Part shown: piece by piece, positions 24,235-33,617 of the stretch
How positions within the stretch are numbered: position 1 is the first letter of the stretch
Layout of the letters: every line of letters starts with the position of its first letter
Origin: a bacterium
GTDB taxonomy: Bacteria > Cyanobacteriota > Sericytochromatia > S15B-MN24 > UBA4093
Reading direction: 5' to 3'
DNA: 64,000 nucleotides
Assembly (NCBI GenBank): GCA_017744355.1
Contig: JAGIBK010000009.1
Location: 1-64,000, forward strand
The notes under the pieces: generated by a model
What the model was told of the DNA's origin: nothing
The model's input: the letters and a program-made list of their open reading frames with translations, nothing else
Databases searched by the model: none
Made by a program: the position numbers and the translations under genes

Positions 24235-24290
24235 GACTCCTTTATGGCCGACATCATGGGGGGTTGTCAAGGAACTTGAAGGCCCGGGCG

Positions 24291-24653
24291 TCAGCGCCTC
24301 GCCTTCAAGTGCTCCTCGATGACGCGCTTCAGGACCACCGCCTGGTTGTGCTCCGTGTCCTTCGCGCCGTAGACCAGCGTGATGTGCCCATGGCGCGCAG
24401 CCGCAAGGAGCGGGCTCAGGGCCTCTGCCTTGGATGACAGCTCATCACGATAGCGCGCCTCGAACTCGCGCCACCGCTCGGGCTTGTGACCGAACCAGCG
24501 TCGCAGCTCCGTGCTCGGCCCCAGGTCCTTGAGCCAGGCGCTCAGTTTCAGGTGCTCTTTCGTGACCCCTCTTGGCCAGAGGCGATCGACCAGGAAGCGA
24601 TCCCCGTCCTCAGGGGCAGGTGCCTCATAGGCACGCTTCAAGGCGATCGTCAT
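24291..24653 (-). CDS. DUF488 family protein (120 aa)
   Basis: The sequence has the DUF488 hallmarks: IALKRAYEAPAPEDGDRFLV, then DRLWPRGVTKEHLKLSAWLK, RRWFGHKPERWREFEARYRD, and THVTLVYGAKDTEHNQAVVL-like end (here HITLVYGAKDTEHNQAVVLK). The function of the family is unknown. The start at 24653 lies two bases after the stop of the dienelactone hydrolase gene; the longer frame overlapping that gene is rejected. The two are clearly co-transcribed. Confidence 0.88.
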   Translation of the reverse strand: MTIALKRAYEAPAPEDGDRFLVDRLWPRGVTKEHLKLSAWLKDLGPSTELRRWFGHKPERWREFEARYRDELSSKAEALSPLLAAARHGHITLVYGAKDTEHNQAVVLKRVIEEHLKARR

Positions 24654-24655
24654 GC

Positions 24656-25447
24656 TCAAGCCCCCCCGAAGATCTCGCGGAGGAACAGCAGCAGCGCCTC
24701 CCACGATCGCTTATCGGCCTGGGCGTCGTAGGCGACGCCCTTGGAAGGGTCGTTCCCAGCCGCCGGGTTCGTGAAGGCGTGAACCGCCCCCCCATAGAGG
24801 TTGATCTGGTAGTTCACGTGACCTCGACGCATCTCGTCCTGGAAGGCGAGCACGTCCTGCATGGTCACGGCCTTGTCCTCGGCGCCGTGCAGCACGAGGA
24901 CCTTGCCCTTGAAGTGGCTCGCCGTCGGGTTGGGCGTATCGAGGCTGCCGTGGAAGCTCACGGTGCCGGCCATGTCGACGCCGCTGCGCGCAAGCTCAAG
25001 GGCCACGCCACCCCCGAAGCAGTAGCCCATGGCGGCCATCCGGGCGGGATCCACCTCGGGGCGCGCCGCGAGCACGTCCCAGGCCGCCCGGGCCCGGGCG
25101 CGCATCAGGGCGCGATCGCGCCGCAAGGCGCCGGCCAGCTTGCCTGCCTCATCGGGGGTGCGCGCCACCACGCCCTTGCCGTACATGTCGGCGGCGAAGG
25201 CCACGTAGCCAAGCTTGGCCAGCTCCTCGGCACGGCGCTTGGGATAGTCGTTCAAGCCCCACCACTCGTGGACCACCATCACGGCAGGACGCTTGCCCTT
25301 GTGGGCGTCGTCGAACACGAGCAGGCCCTCGAAGGTCTGGCCGTCCTGGCGGTAGGACACCGTTTCCTTGACGATTTTCGCGTCGGCTGGCGCAGGGCTC
25401 ATGAGCACCCCCAGCGTGGCCATCGCGAGAACAAGATGTCGACTCAT
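24656..25447 (-). CDS. Exported dienelactone-hydrolase-family protein
   Basis: Residues 1-23 are a signal peptide ending PADA. The alpha/beta-hydrolase domain has HEWWGLNDY (60-68), nucleophile Cys143 in GYCFGGG, an acid in HGAEDKAV and a histidine in GAVHAFTNP. This is the Cys-Asp-His triad of the DLH family. The natural substrate is unknown, since members act on various lactones and esters. It is the first gene of a pair with DUF488. Length, 263 residues, is normal. Confidence 0.9.
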   Translation of the reverse strand: MSRHLVLAMATLGVLMSPAPADAKIVKETVSYRQDGQTFEGLLVFDDAHKGKRPAVMVVHEWWGLNDYPKRRAEELAKLGYVAFAADMYGKGVVARTPDEAGKLAGALRRDRALMRARARAAWDVLAARPEVDPARMAAMGYCFGGGVALELARSGVDMAGTVSFHGSLDTPNPTASHFKGKVLVLHGAEDKAVTMQDVLAFQDEMRRGHVNYQINLYGGAVHAFTNPAAGNDPSKGVAYDAQADKRSWEALLLFLREIFGGA

Positions 25448-25537
25448 ACCACCCTCCTTCGCTCATTCATGATGACCGGTGACCTTCGCTCCCTCTCAAG
25501 GCCCTGACGACGAAAATCCTCGGTACCGCGGCCAGCC

Positions 25538-26800
25538 TCAGGGGGACAGGGCCTCCACGGGCAGGGCGAGGGCCTGGGCTAGCTTGAGCTGGGCGGCGAA
25601 GCCGTCGAACTTGGCTGCGATCGCAGCACTCTGAGCCTGGTTGAGGGCGGTGAGGGCCTGGATCATCTCGAGATTGGTCCCGACCCCACGCTCGAAGCGC
25701 ATGCGCGCCAGTTGCAGCGCCCGGTTCGCGGCCGCCAGTTGTTGCTGCGTCAGCTGGGTGCGCCCCTGGAACGCATGCAGGGCGGCCTGGGCCCGCTGGA
25801 TATCGAGCGTGGCTGAGAGTCTCCCTGCATCCAGGATCGCGGCGGCGCGGGCCGCGTCTTGCTCGGCCTGCTGGACCTGGGCGCCGATGCGCCCGGAGTC
25901 GAGCAAAGTCCAGCTCAGGGTCCCCGTCACCCCGTAGCTCGCCCCACCGTAGGGGCTCGCGCCGAGATTTCCTGCGGCTTCGAGGGTCGGCAGCTTGGCG
26001 CGCGATCGCTGGCGGACGACGAGCTCCTGCAACTGCCGACCGACATCCAGCGCGCGAAGCTCCGGACGCTGCGTCAGAGCGCTCGACGCGCTCGCGGGCG
26101 GCATCTCGAGCGGCAAGAGGACCGCCTTCGCGTCGGGGTGGATCGAGGTGCCCGACTGGCCCAGCAGGGTCGCGAAGGCCAGCTGCGCGGCATCGAGGGT
26201 CGCTTGCGCCTGGAGCCTGCGGTCCTCAGCACTCGCGACCAGGGCCTGGACCTGCAGGACGTCGAGCTCGGTGCTGACGCCGCCCTTGAGGCGCATCTTC
26301 GCGACTTCGAGCTGAGCCTTGGCCTGCTGGATGTCCACGCGGCTCGCGGCCTCCAGGGCTTGCGCGCGCAGGACGTCGAAGTAGGTGCGGGCCACCTCGT
26401 ACTGGAGGGCGAGGTCCGCGGCCTCGAATTCGGCCTCCGCCCTTCGCCTTGCGAGGGCAGTCTGTTGTTGCGCGTCCTGCGCCAAGAACGCGTCGAACAA
26501 ACGCTGATTCAGGGAAAGCTTGGTGTCCCAGGCCCCCTGGGCGAAGGCCACCCCCGTGTCCTTGCCCGTTTGCGAGAGAGCGCTGCTGAGCAGCAGGCGC
26601 GGCCAGCGCTCAGCCTCGGCGCCGCGCTGACTCGCCTCGGTCTGGGCGATCAGCAACTTGCCCGCCTTCAAGGTCGGGCTGAAGCTCCGGGCGTGGGCGA
26701 TCGCCTCACGCAGCGAGAGCTCGCCCTCAAGCGCGATCGCAGGGCCCCCAGCCGAACCGAGGACTACGAGCAGACAGCAGACGAGGAAGGAGCGCCTCAT
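25538..26800 (-). CDS. TolC-like outer-membrane efflux protein
   Basis: The 420-residue product begins with a signal peptide (MRRSFLVCCLLVVLGSAGGP, AIA). It then shows two OEP repeats rich in long helices (SLREAIAHARSFSPTLKAGK, EVARTYFDVLRAQALEAASR, GVSTELDVLQVQALVASAED, GVGTNLEMIQALTALNQAQS). These form the trimeric channel of type I secretion systems. Its ATG overlaps the stop of the second ABC gene (ATGA), so it is the last gene of the exporter operon and evidently its outer-membrane exit duct. Confidence 0.93.
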   Translation of the reverse strand: MRRSFLVCCLLVVLGSAGGPAIALEGELSLREAIAHARSFSPTLKAGKLLIAQTEASQRGAEAERWPRLLLSSALSQTGKDTGVAFAQGAWDTKLSLNQRLFDAFLAQDAQQQTALARRRAEAEFEAADLALQYEVARTYFDVLRAQALEAASRVDIQQAKAQLEVAKMRLKGGVSTELDVLQVQALVASAEDRRLQAQATLDAAQLAFATLLGQSGTSIHPDAKAVLLPLEMPPASASSALTQRPELRALDVGRQLQELVVRQRSRAKLPTLEAAGNLGASPYGGASYGVTGTLSWTLLDSGRIGAQVQQAEQDAARAAAILDAGRLSATLDIQRAQAALHAFQGRTQLTQQQLAAANRALQLARMRFERGVGTNLEMIQALTALNQAQSAAIAAKFDGFAAQLKLAQALALPVEALSP

Positions 26801-29628
26801 AGGAGCTGGTTCTCCATGAGCTGCCGGAAGGGGCCGTCCGCCTGGGAGAGGGTCGCGAAGTCCCCCTCCTGGGCGATGGCGCCCCCTTCCAGGACGAGGA
26901 TGCGGTCCGCCTGGCGGATGGTGCTGAGGCGGTGGGCCACGGTGATCCGCGTGCACGCAAGCCGGCGAAGGCTCTGGCTGATCGTCGCCTGCGTCTTGCC
27001 GTCCAGGGCGCTGGTGGCCTCGTCGAAGAGCAGGATGGAGGGCTTGCGCGCGAGGGCGCGCGCGATGAGAAGCCGCTGACGCTGGCCCGCCGAGAGGTTG
27101 CTGCCCCCCTCGTTGATCGTGGTGTAGAGGCCCATGGGCATGGCCAACAAGTCCTCGTCGAGGCCCGCAGCCTCGCAGGCCGCGCGCACCTGCGCATAGG
27201 TGAGCCCCTGGCCCACCGCGACGTTGTCGTAGAGGGTGCCTCGGCTGATCCGGTCGTGCTGCAGCACGGTTCCGATCTGCCGGCGCACCGCCTGGAGGTC
27301 GAGCCCCGCGAAGTCGTTGCCGTCTAGGTAGATCTTGCCCGACTCGGCGCTCTCGAACCCGAGCAGGAGGCGCAGCAGGGTGGACTTGCCCGACCCCGAG
27401 GCACCGACGATGGCGACGAACTCCCCCGGGGCGATGTCGAGCGAGAGGTCGCGCAAGACGTAGGGAGCCTTTGGGCCGTAGCGGAAGGCGAGGCGCTTGA
27501 AAGCGATGCCCCCCGCCAGGGGACCCGGATCCAGGCCGCCGCGTTTGGTTTCGAGCGGCGCGTTCACGAAGCGCATCAGCTTGCGCCACTTCCGCTCGGT
27601 GTCGATCAGGTTGCCGAGGGCATTCCCCATCCCCAGGGTCCCTGTGAGGAAGCTCCCGAAGGCCGCGCTGAAGGCGATGAAGGCCCCCATCTGGGAGGTT
27701 CCCCCCGGGACGCTCGTCTGGGCGGCGAAGCCCGCGTAGAACAGGGCCATGGCGAGCAGGGGCGCCACCTCGATGAACAGGGTCAGGCGATCCTGGTAGC
27801 GCTGCACCAGGAAGTCCTCACGCTCGTTGACGGCGTACGAGGCGACGACGTTGGCGAAGGCCTGCGCCTCGGCCCTGGCGACCCGGATCTTGGAGAGGCC
27901 GTCGATGTAGTTGACGACCAGGGCCTGCGTGTTGGCCGCTGGCCGGCCGACGCGCTGGCGCTCGCGCAGGGTGAGCTTGGCCGACATCCCCATGTAGGCC
28001 ACGATCAGGACCCCGACCAGCAGGCCTGCCAAGGCCATCGGGGTGCTGTAGAAGAAGAGCTGAGCGAGGAAGGTCACGGAGAAGACCCCGCTGATCACGC
28101 TCTGAACGGTCGTACCCGCGAGCGCGCGCCTGAGCTGGCTGATGGTGTTCATGCGCTGGGCCAGATCCCCGGCGGGCGTCTCGCGGAAGAACTGCGGCTG
28201 CATGCCAAGCACCCGGTCCCACAGCGCGGCGTTGAGGGCCGCCTCGGCCCGCGTTTCGGCCCTCAGAACCGCGTAGTCCTGGACCAGGCGCAGGGCGGGC
28301 AGGGCCGCCGAGATCACGAAGAGCGCGATGCCGAGTTCGAACAGGAGCTGGCGATCGCCGCTCGGGATGACGGCCGTCAGCAACCAGTAAGTGGCATGGG
28401 GCACCACGACGCCGAGCGCCGCCGAGAGGGCAGCGACCGCGAGGACCACGTGGGCCTCCGAGCGGATCACGTCCCAGGCGAAGGCGAGCAGATCCTTCTG
28501 GGTGAGGGGCTGATCCGCGAACGGGCGGTAGAAGACGATCCCATGGGTGCGAAGCCCGCGCGCGACCTCGGCGTCGACCGGCAGGCGCGCGCCGGTCGCG
28601 GGATCCAGGTAGGCGTATCGGCCGGGCGAGAGCGGCAGCAAGGCGATGGGCTGCCTGTCCTCCAGGCGATAGGCGAGCATCGGCCCGCTGTCCCGGCGCC
28701 ACCAGTCGCCGCTCAGCCGTACCCGGCGGTAGCGCACGTGGGAGGCGCGCATGATCGCCTTGAACGGATCCCGGGCGGGGCTGCTCGCGCCGGCCGCCGG
28801 CCGCTGGAAGGAGATCTGCGAAGCGGCGCCGATGGCCGAGAGGGCCGCAAACAGCGGGTCGCCCTGCGGCGCGGGATCCCCGATCGGTTCGAGAATGCCC
28901 GCGAGGTCGCGGTGGGCTCGTCCCATGGCTCGCGCCTCAGCGTCCATGCGACCTGCGATCCGGGCGGCGTCGGCCGTTTCGAGCGTTGCAAGGCGGCGAA
29001 CAATCGCTCGATGCGCAAAGCCTGCAAGCGCCCGGCGTCCCGCTTCCAGCTGCGCCGGCTCGGCGAGTTCACTCGGACCGAGCGCGAGTAGCTCGATCGC
29101 CCCCTGTGCGCGCAGCCAGGCGCCTTCTCCCATGGGCACCGGCCCCAGCTCGGGCGTGAGCGCCGCCTCGTTCAGGCCAAAGCAGGCGGCCTGTCCGCTC
29201 ACCGCCATGACCCAGCAGCCTGCCTCGAAGCGAATGCTCTCGCCCGGTTCGAGCGCGATACGACCGGCCTCAGGCGCCGGCGAGGCGGCTTCGGGGGCCT
29301 CGGGCGCAAGCGTTGCGATGCTCGCCCCCCAGCGCAGCAAGGCCTCGGCACGCTCCAGATCAGTCGCCTCTATCCGGAGCAGGCGCGCGGCGCCGAGCGC
29401 CACCGCCACCACCTCGAAAGCGCCAATGTCGGGTGCGACCCCGCCGAGCACCCCGCCCTCGGCGACGGTGAAGAGGGGGCGCCGGGCGCCGGGGAGAGAA
29501 TCGCTCTCGCCGACCAGCGCGAAGACCGCAACCTCCCCATGCGCGACCCGGAAAAGGGCGCTCGGGTCGTCGAGGCGCAGCGGCGCATCACCGGCAAGGG
29601 GCATCACCGCCTCTCGGTCCTCACGCAT
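26797..29628 (-). CDS. NHLM/NHLP-type export ABC transporter, second permease/ATPase subunit (943 aa)
   Basis: A long N-terminal soluble region (about 1-390) includes an element resembling a cyclic-nucleotide-binding fold (ALFRVAHGEVAVFALVGES). An ABC type-1 membrane domain follows (about 395-670), then an ATPase with Walker A GASGSGKST, signature LSAGQRQRLLIARAL and Walker B ILLFDEATSALD. This architecture is that of the non-peptidase ABC subunit of nitrile-hydratase-leader microcin exporters. It overlaps the C39-ABC gene by eight bases. Confidence 0.9.
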   Translation of the reverse strand: MREDREAVMPLAGDAPLRLDDPSALFRVAHGEVAVFALVGESDSLPGARRPLFTVAEGGVLGGVAPDIGAFEVVAVALGAARLLRIEATDLERAEALLRWGASIATLAPEAPEAASPAPEAGRIALEPGESIRFEAGCWVMAVSGQAACFGLNEAALTPELGPVPMGEGAWLRAQGAIELLALGPSELAEPAQLEAGRRALAGFAHRAIVRRLATLETADAARIAGRMDAEARAMGRAHRDLAGILEPIGDPAPQGDPLFAALSAIGAASQISFQRPAAGASSPARDPFKAIMRASHVRYRRVRLSGDWWRRDSGPMLAYRLEDRQPIALLPLSPGRYAYLDPATGARLPVDAEVARGLRTHGIVFYRPFADQPLTQKDLLAFAWDVIRSEAHVVLAVAALSAALGVVVPHATYWLLTAVIPSGDRQLLFELGIALFVISAALPALRLVQDYAVLRAETRAEAALNAALWDRVLGMQPQFFRETPAGDLAQRMNTISQLRRALAGTTVQSVISGVFSVTFLAQLFFYSTPMALAGLLVGVLIVAYMGMSAKLTLRERQRVGRPAANTQALVVNYIDGLSKIRVARAEAQAFANVVASYAVNEREDFLVQRYQDRLTLFIEVAPLLAMALFYAGFAAQTSVPGGTSQMGAFIAFSAAFGSFLTGTLGMGNALGNLIDTERKWRKLMRFVNAPLETKRGGLDPGPLAGGIAFKRLAFRYGPKAPYVLRDLSLDIAPGEFVAIVGASGSGKSTLLRLLLGFESAESGKIYLDGNDFAGLDLQAVRRQIGTVLQHDRISRGTLYDNVAVGQGLTYAQVRAACEAAGLDEDLLAMPMGLYTTINEGGSNLSAGQRQRLLIARALARKPSILLFDEATSALDGKTQATISQSLRRLACTRITVAHRLSTIRQADRILVLEGGAIAQEGDFATLSQADGPFRQLMENQLL

Positions 29629-31822
29629 GCGACACCTCTTGGGCCTCGCCGAGTTCCATGGCGATCAGGTCTGCATAGAGGCCGCCTCGTGCGTAAAGGG
29701 CCTCGTGGGTGCCGCGTTCGACGACCGTCCCCTGCGAGAGGACCAGGATCTCGTCGCAGTCCCTGAGGGTGCTGAGCCGGTGGGCAACGACCAGGCACGT
29801 GCAGCCACGCGCGCGGAGGTTGCGGTCGATGCGCCGCTCGGTCCGCGAGTCGAGGGAGCTGAAGGCCTCGTCCAGGATCAGGATCGCAGGGTCCCGCACC
29901 AGGGCGCGGGCGATCTCGAGGCGCTGTCGCTGGCCTCCCGAGAGGTTCTTGCCCCCCTCGAACAGGGCGGCATCCAGGCCCTTGGGCATGGCGAGCACGT
30001 CTTCGAGCAGTTCGACGTCCGCGAGAGCCCGGAGCAGGTCGGCCTCCGGCACCGAGCGATCCCACATGGTCAGGTTGTCGCGGACGCTCCCCGCAAAGAG
30101 CACCACGTCCTGCTCCACCAGGGCGAGGGACTGGGCGAGGACCGCCTCGGGGATCGCGTGGCGCTCTCGGCCGTCGAACCGGATCGAACCGGCCCAGGGC
30201 CGGTAGAGCCCCGCCACCAGCTTCGCCACGGTGGACTTGCCCGACCCCGAGGCCCCCACCAGGGCGACGCGCTGGCCCGGAGCGAGCGAGAGGCTGAAGC
30301 CTTCGACCAGAGGCGGATCCGTGGGGCTGAAGCCGAACGAGAGGTCCGAGACGGAAAGGGCCCCTTGCAGACGCTTGGTCTCGGACTGGGCGTCCAAGGG
30401 CCCCTGGATGGCCTCGTCCGCGGGCTCGGCCAGGACGTCCTCCAGCTGAGCCAGGTCGGAGAGCACGGCCTGCAAAGAGGCGCCGAGGGTCGCCAAGCCG
30501 TTGATGGGGCCGAGGAAGGAGCCGACCATGGTCTGGAAGGCGACCAGGATGCCCATGGTGAGGTGCCCCTCCATGACCCGCGCGCCCCCGACCACCACGA
30601 CCGTCGCCGTGGCCAGCGAGGAGAGCAGGCTGGGGATGCTCCCGACCGCGATCTCGAGCGCGGCGAGGCGCTGGTTGGCCTTGAGGACCTTGGCCTGATG
30701 ACCCGCCCACTGGCCGAAGAAGATCCCCTCGCTCGCCGACGCCTTCAGGCTCTCGATGGCCTGGAAGCCTGCAAGCCCGATGCCCGCCAGCTCCCCTTGC
30801 TCCTGGGCCACCCGCATGTTGGCGGTCACGCGCAGGCGCCCGATCCAGGCGAGGACGAGCAGGTTCAGGGCCCCTGCGGCAAAGACGATGCTCGAAAGCA
30901 GCGGGTCGTACAGCAGCATCATGCCGCCGTAGAACACGATCATCAGCAGGTCGATGGCGGTGGTGGCCAGGCGCCCCGAGAGCAGGGTCGCCAGGCGGCT
31001 GTTGAGCTGGAAGCGGATGGCGATCGCGCCGGGGAAGCGCTGAGCGTAGAAAGAAGGCGGCAGGCTCAGAAGGTGCCGCAGGAAACCCTGGGACATGCGG
31101 GCCGCAAGCGAGGTCTTGAGGCGGTTCAAGTGGTAGAGGCGCAGCTGCGTCAGCACGCCCCTGAGCACGGCAATCGCAAGCATCCCCAAGAGCAGGGGAT
31201 TGAGCCACTCCGAGCGCTGCAGGACCAGCACGTGGTCCACGAAGATCCGGGTGGTCAGGGGCACGGCGAGCCCCGGCACCACCAACAGCGCACCCAGCAG
31301 AATGAGGAAGAGCAGGGCGCGCCGCGAGCTCTTCAGCCGCGAAACGAGCGGACCGACGACCCCGAGGCCGGTTCCCCCCCGCTGAAACTCTGGCCCCGGC
31401 TGGAGCAGGATCACAAGGCCCGTGTAGCCCTTCACGAACTCGGCCATGGCGAGCCTGCGGCGACCGTGGGCCGGGTCGTTGACGTAGACCGTGTCGCCCT
31501 TGAAGCCCTCCACCACCAGGAAGTGGGTGAAGTTCCAGAAGACGATCTGCGGCACGGGCAGCTCGCTGAGCCGCTCGGGCTCCATATGGAAGGCCTTGGC
31601 CATCAGGCCATAACGACGGGCGGCCTTGAGCATGCTCGAAGCGCTGTTGCCGTTGCGCGAAACGCCGCACGCGGCCCGAAGCTCAGCCGGCGGCACCTTG
31701 CGGCCGAAATAGGCGAGCACGATGCCGAGGGCAACGGCCCCGCACTCGACCGCCTCTAGCTGGAAGCGCAGGGGCGTCCGAACGACCCGCGCCCGGCGGC
31801 CCGGGAGGCTAGTAAATCGCAC
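29621..31822 (-). CDS. NHLM/NHLP-type export ABC transporter with C39 peptidase domain (733 aa)
   Basis: The N-terminal C39 peptidase has Gln21, Cys27 (LEAVECGA), His100 (NFTHFLVV) and Asp116 (VNDPAHG), the triad that cleaves double-glycine leaders during export. It is followed by the type-1 membrane domain (about 160-450). The ATPase has GASGSGKST, LSGGQRQRLEIARAL and ILILDEAFSSLDS. The start is GTG 31822 after AGGCAGG, inside the end of the HlyD gene (14-base overlap). It is the central leader-cleaving pump of this operon. Confidence 0.94.
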   Translation of the reverse strand: MRFTSLPGRRARVVRTPLRFQLEAVECGAVALGIVLAYFGRKVPPAELRAACGVSRNGNSASSMLKAARRYGLMAKAFHMEPERLSELPVPQIVFWNFTHFLVVEGFKGDTVYVNDPAHGRRRLAMAEFVKGYTGLVILLQPGPEFQRGGTGLGVVGPLVSRLKSSRRALLFLILLGALLVVPGLAVPLTTRIFVDHVLVLQRSEWLNPLLLGMLAIAVLRGVLTQLRLYHLNRLKTSLAARMSQGFLRHLLSLPPSFYAQRFPGAIAIRFQLNSRLATLLSGRLATTAIDLLMIVFYGGMMLLYDPLLSSIVFAAGALNLLVLAWIGRLRVTANMRVAQEQGELAGIGLAGFQAIESLKASASEGIFFGQWAGHQAKVLKANQRLAALEIAVGSIPSLLSSLATATVVVVGGARVMEGHLTMGILVAFQTMVGSFLGPINGLATLGASLQAVLSDLAQLEDVLAEPADEAIQGPLDAQSETKRLQGALSVSDLSFGFSPTDPPLVEGFSLSLAPGQRVALVGASGSGKSTVAKLVAGLYRPWAGSIRFDGRERHAIPEAVLAQSLALVEQDVVLFAGSVRDNLTMWDRSVPEADLLRALADVELLEDVLAMPKGLDAALFEGGKNLSGGQRQRLEIARALVRDPAILILDEAFSSLDSRTERRIDRNLRARGCTCLVVAHRLSTLRDCDEILVLSQGTVVERGTHEALYARGGLYADLIAMELGEAQEVSHA

Positions 31823-33071
31823 TGGCCTGCCTCATCAGCGAGATGGCGAGCTGAATCGGGCTGAGGGTTTCGACCGTCACGCGGCTCGTGATGGTGGTAC
31901 CCGGCGTCTGGGGAATCTGCGGCCCCTCGGAAGCCGACCAGTGGTAGCCGCTGCGCGTGTGAGGGTCCACGTCGAGCTGGGCGGTGACCTCGATCTGGGG
32001 GGTGCCGTTGGAGAGGGCCACCGCCCAGTCTTCGCTGCCCAGGGTGCTCGCCATGGCCTGCTTGGTCACCGGGAAGGGCGAGACGGTGAGCACCGTGCCC
32101 GTGATGCCGCCGAAGCGATCGCGCTTGACGGTGTCGGGGGTGGTCTGGACGTGCTGGCCCGGCAGGACCTTCTTGCCGTCGCGGATCGGGAAATAGAGCA
32201 AGGCGACCATGGGCTGGTCCTTGTCCTCGACCGCCACCGTGGCCAGGCGGGTGCCGGCGGTGATCACCTGGCCCACCATGGTCGAGACTTCGAGCACGCG
32301 ACCGGTGCAGCGGCTGCGGACCAGGCCCTGGTTCGCCATCTGCTCCTTGAGCACGGCGATCGTAGCCGTCAGATCGCGGCGCTGGAGGCTTTTGGCGGTG
32401 CGCAAGTCGGCGTACTGCTGCGCCATGGTGTCGCGGCGCAGTGCGAGCTGCCGCAGCTGGGCCTCCCAGTCCGGAATCCGGTCGTGGTTGGTGCGGTAGC
32501 TCTGCTCGGCCTCGAGCATCGCATCGACGGTCAGGGCCTTGAGGTGGTAGAGGTGCTTGCGGTCCTCGTAACGGGCCTTGAGGGTGGCGTCCAGGGCCTT
32601 GGCCTGGGTTATCAGGCGCCGGTAATTGCGCTCCTGCTCGGCGATCGCCCGCTCTTCCTGCTCGTTGTGCCGAGCCTGGAGCGCGAGGTTCTGCGCGCTC
32701 TGCGCGTCCAGGAGGGCGAGCTTCGCCTCTTGCTCGGCCAGCTGGCGGCCAAGCTCGGGCAGGTCGAGCACCGCGACCACGTCGGAGACCTGGACCGTGC
32801 TGCCCGGCGAGAGCCGAAGCTCACGCAGCTTGCCGGATCCCACGGACTGGATGCCCATCACCTTGTGGGGCCGGGTCAGGATCCCCGAGCCCATGACGGT
32901 GACGGGGATGGTCCCGAAGATGGCCCACAAGACGATCAGGGCGGTGACGACCGTCAAGCACAGCACGGCGATCCAGCCCTTGGGGCTCACCACCTGCAAC
33001 AGCTCGTCGAGCTGGTCGTCGGTGGCGAGGGTGGCGCGCGGTGCGGGCGGTTTGAGCGGCGAAGTCGGCAT
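31809..33071 (-). CDS. HlyD-type periplasmic adaptor of the NHLM exporter
   Basis: The 420-residue protein has one N-terminal membrane helix (about 32-55, GWIAVLCLTVVTALIVLWAI). A biotinyl-lipoyl-like half (VMGIQSVGSGKLRELRLSPG), a long coiled-coil hairpin (about 110-240) and a barrel region follow. It links the ABC pumps to the TolC channel. It begins three bases after the cyclic-nucleotide-binding gene and overlaps the C39-ABC gene. It fits the NHLM secretion protein family. Confidence 0.92.
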   Translation of the reverse strand: MPTSPLKPPAPRATLATDDQLDELLQVVSPKGWIAVLCLTVVTALIVLWAIFGTIPVTVMGSGILTRPHKVMGIQSVGSGKLRELRLSPGSTVQVSDVVAVLDLPELGRQLAEQEAKLALLDAQSAQNLALQARHNEQEERAIAEQERNYRRLITQAKALDATLKARYEDRKHLYHLKALTVDAMLEAEQSYRTNHDRIPDWEAQLRQLALRRDTMAQQYADLRTAKSLQRRDLTATIAVLKEQMANQGLVRSRCTGRVLEVSTMVGQVITAGTRLATVAVEDKDQPMVALLYFPIRDGKKVLPGQHVQTTPDTVKRDRFGGITGTVLTVSPFPVTKQAMASTLGSEDWAVALSNGTPQIEVTAQLDVDPHTRSGYHWSASEGPQIPQTPGTTITSRVTVETLSPIQLAISLMRQASAIY

Positions 33072-33074
33072 CGG

Positions 33075-33617
33075 CTAGTCCGGAATCAGGCGGCGGAGCA
33101 TGGTTTCGAAGCGCAGGCCCGCGATCGCCACCTTGTCGAGCACGGCGGGGTCCACCTCGTGGTCCTCGAGGACATCCTCGCGAAGCGAGAAAGCGCTCCC
33201 CTGCCCCATGGTTCGGAAGGTGTTGCGCAGGCGGTCGGCGAGAAAGAGCGCGAGCGCTCGGTGAAAGCGCGCGTTGAAGCCGATGTCGGTCCGCAGCTTC
33301 TCTTCGAGGTCGGCCCGGGCGATCGCAAGCACCCGGCTATCCTCTCGCGCACGCACCGTGGCCGAGGGCGGGCCCTGGTCCACCAGCGACATCTCGCCCA
33401 CGATCTCGCCCGAGCCCACGACCGCGAGCGGCTTGTCCTCGTGCGCACCCGCCACGACGGCAAACGAGCCATCCAGGATGATGAACATCGAGTCGATCGG
33501 TTGTCCCTGAACGATGATGGCGCGACCCCGGACGGCGGTCTGCGGCGAGCCGCGGGTCACCAGCCAATCCAGATCCTGCTCGGTCAGCTCGCCGAGGATG
33601 AAGAGAACCTTGCGCAA
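33075..33617 (-). CDS. Cyclic-nucleotide-binding-domain protein, first gene of the exporter operon (180 aa)
   Basis: The product starts at TTG 33617 (RKVLFILGELTEQDLDWLV) after AGGATCGTCCCG; ATG starts further up (for example 33680) are possible. A cNMP-binding beta-barrel (about 20-130) includes AIIVQGQPIDSMFIILDGSF and the phosphate cassette GEIVGEMSLVDQGPPSATVR. A helical tail follows with no HTH, so it is not a Crp-type regulator. The three-base gap to the HlyD gene suggests that it modulates export or responds to a nucleotide signal for the exporter. Confidence 0.8.
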   Translation of the reverse strand: MRKVLFILGELTEQDLDWLVTRGSPQTAVRGRAIIVQGQPIDSMFIILDGSFAVVAGAHEDKPLAVVGSGEIVGEMSLVDQGPPSATVRAREDSRVLAIARADLEEKLRTDIGFNARFHRALALFLADRLRNTFRTMGQGSAFSLREDVLEDHEVDPAVLDKVAIAGLRFETMLRRLIPD

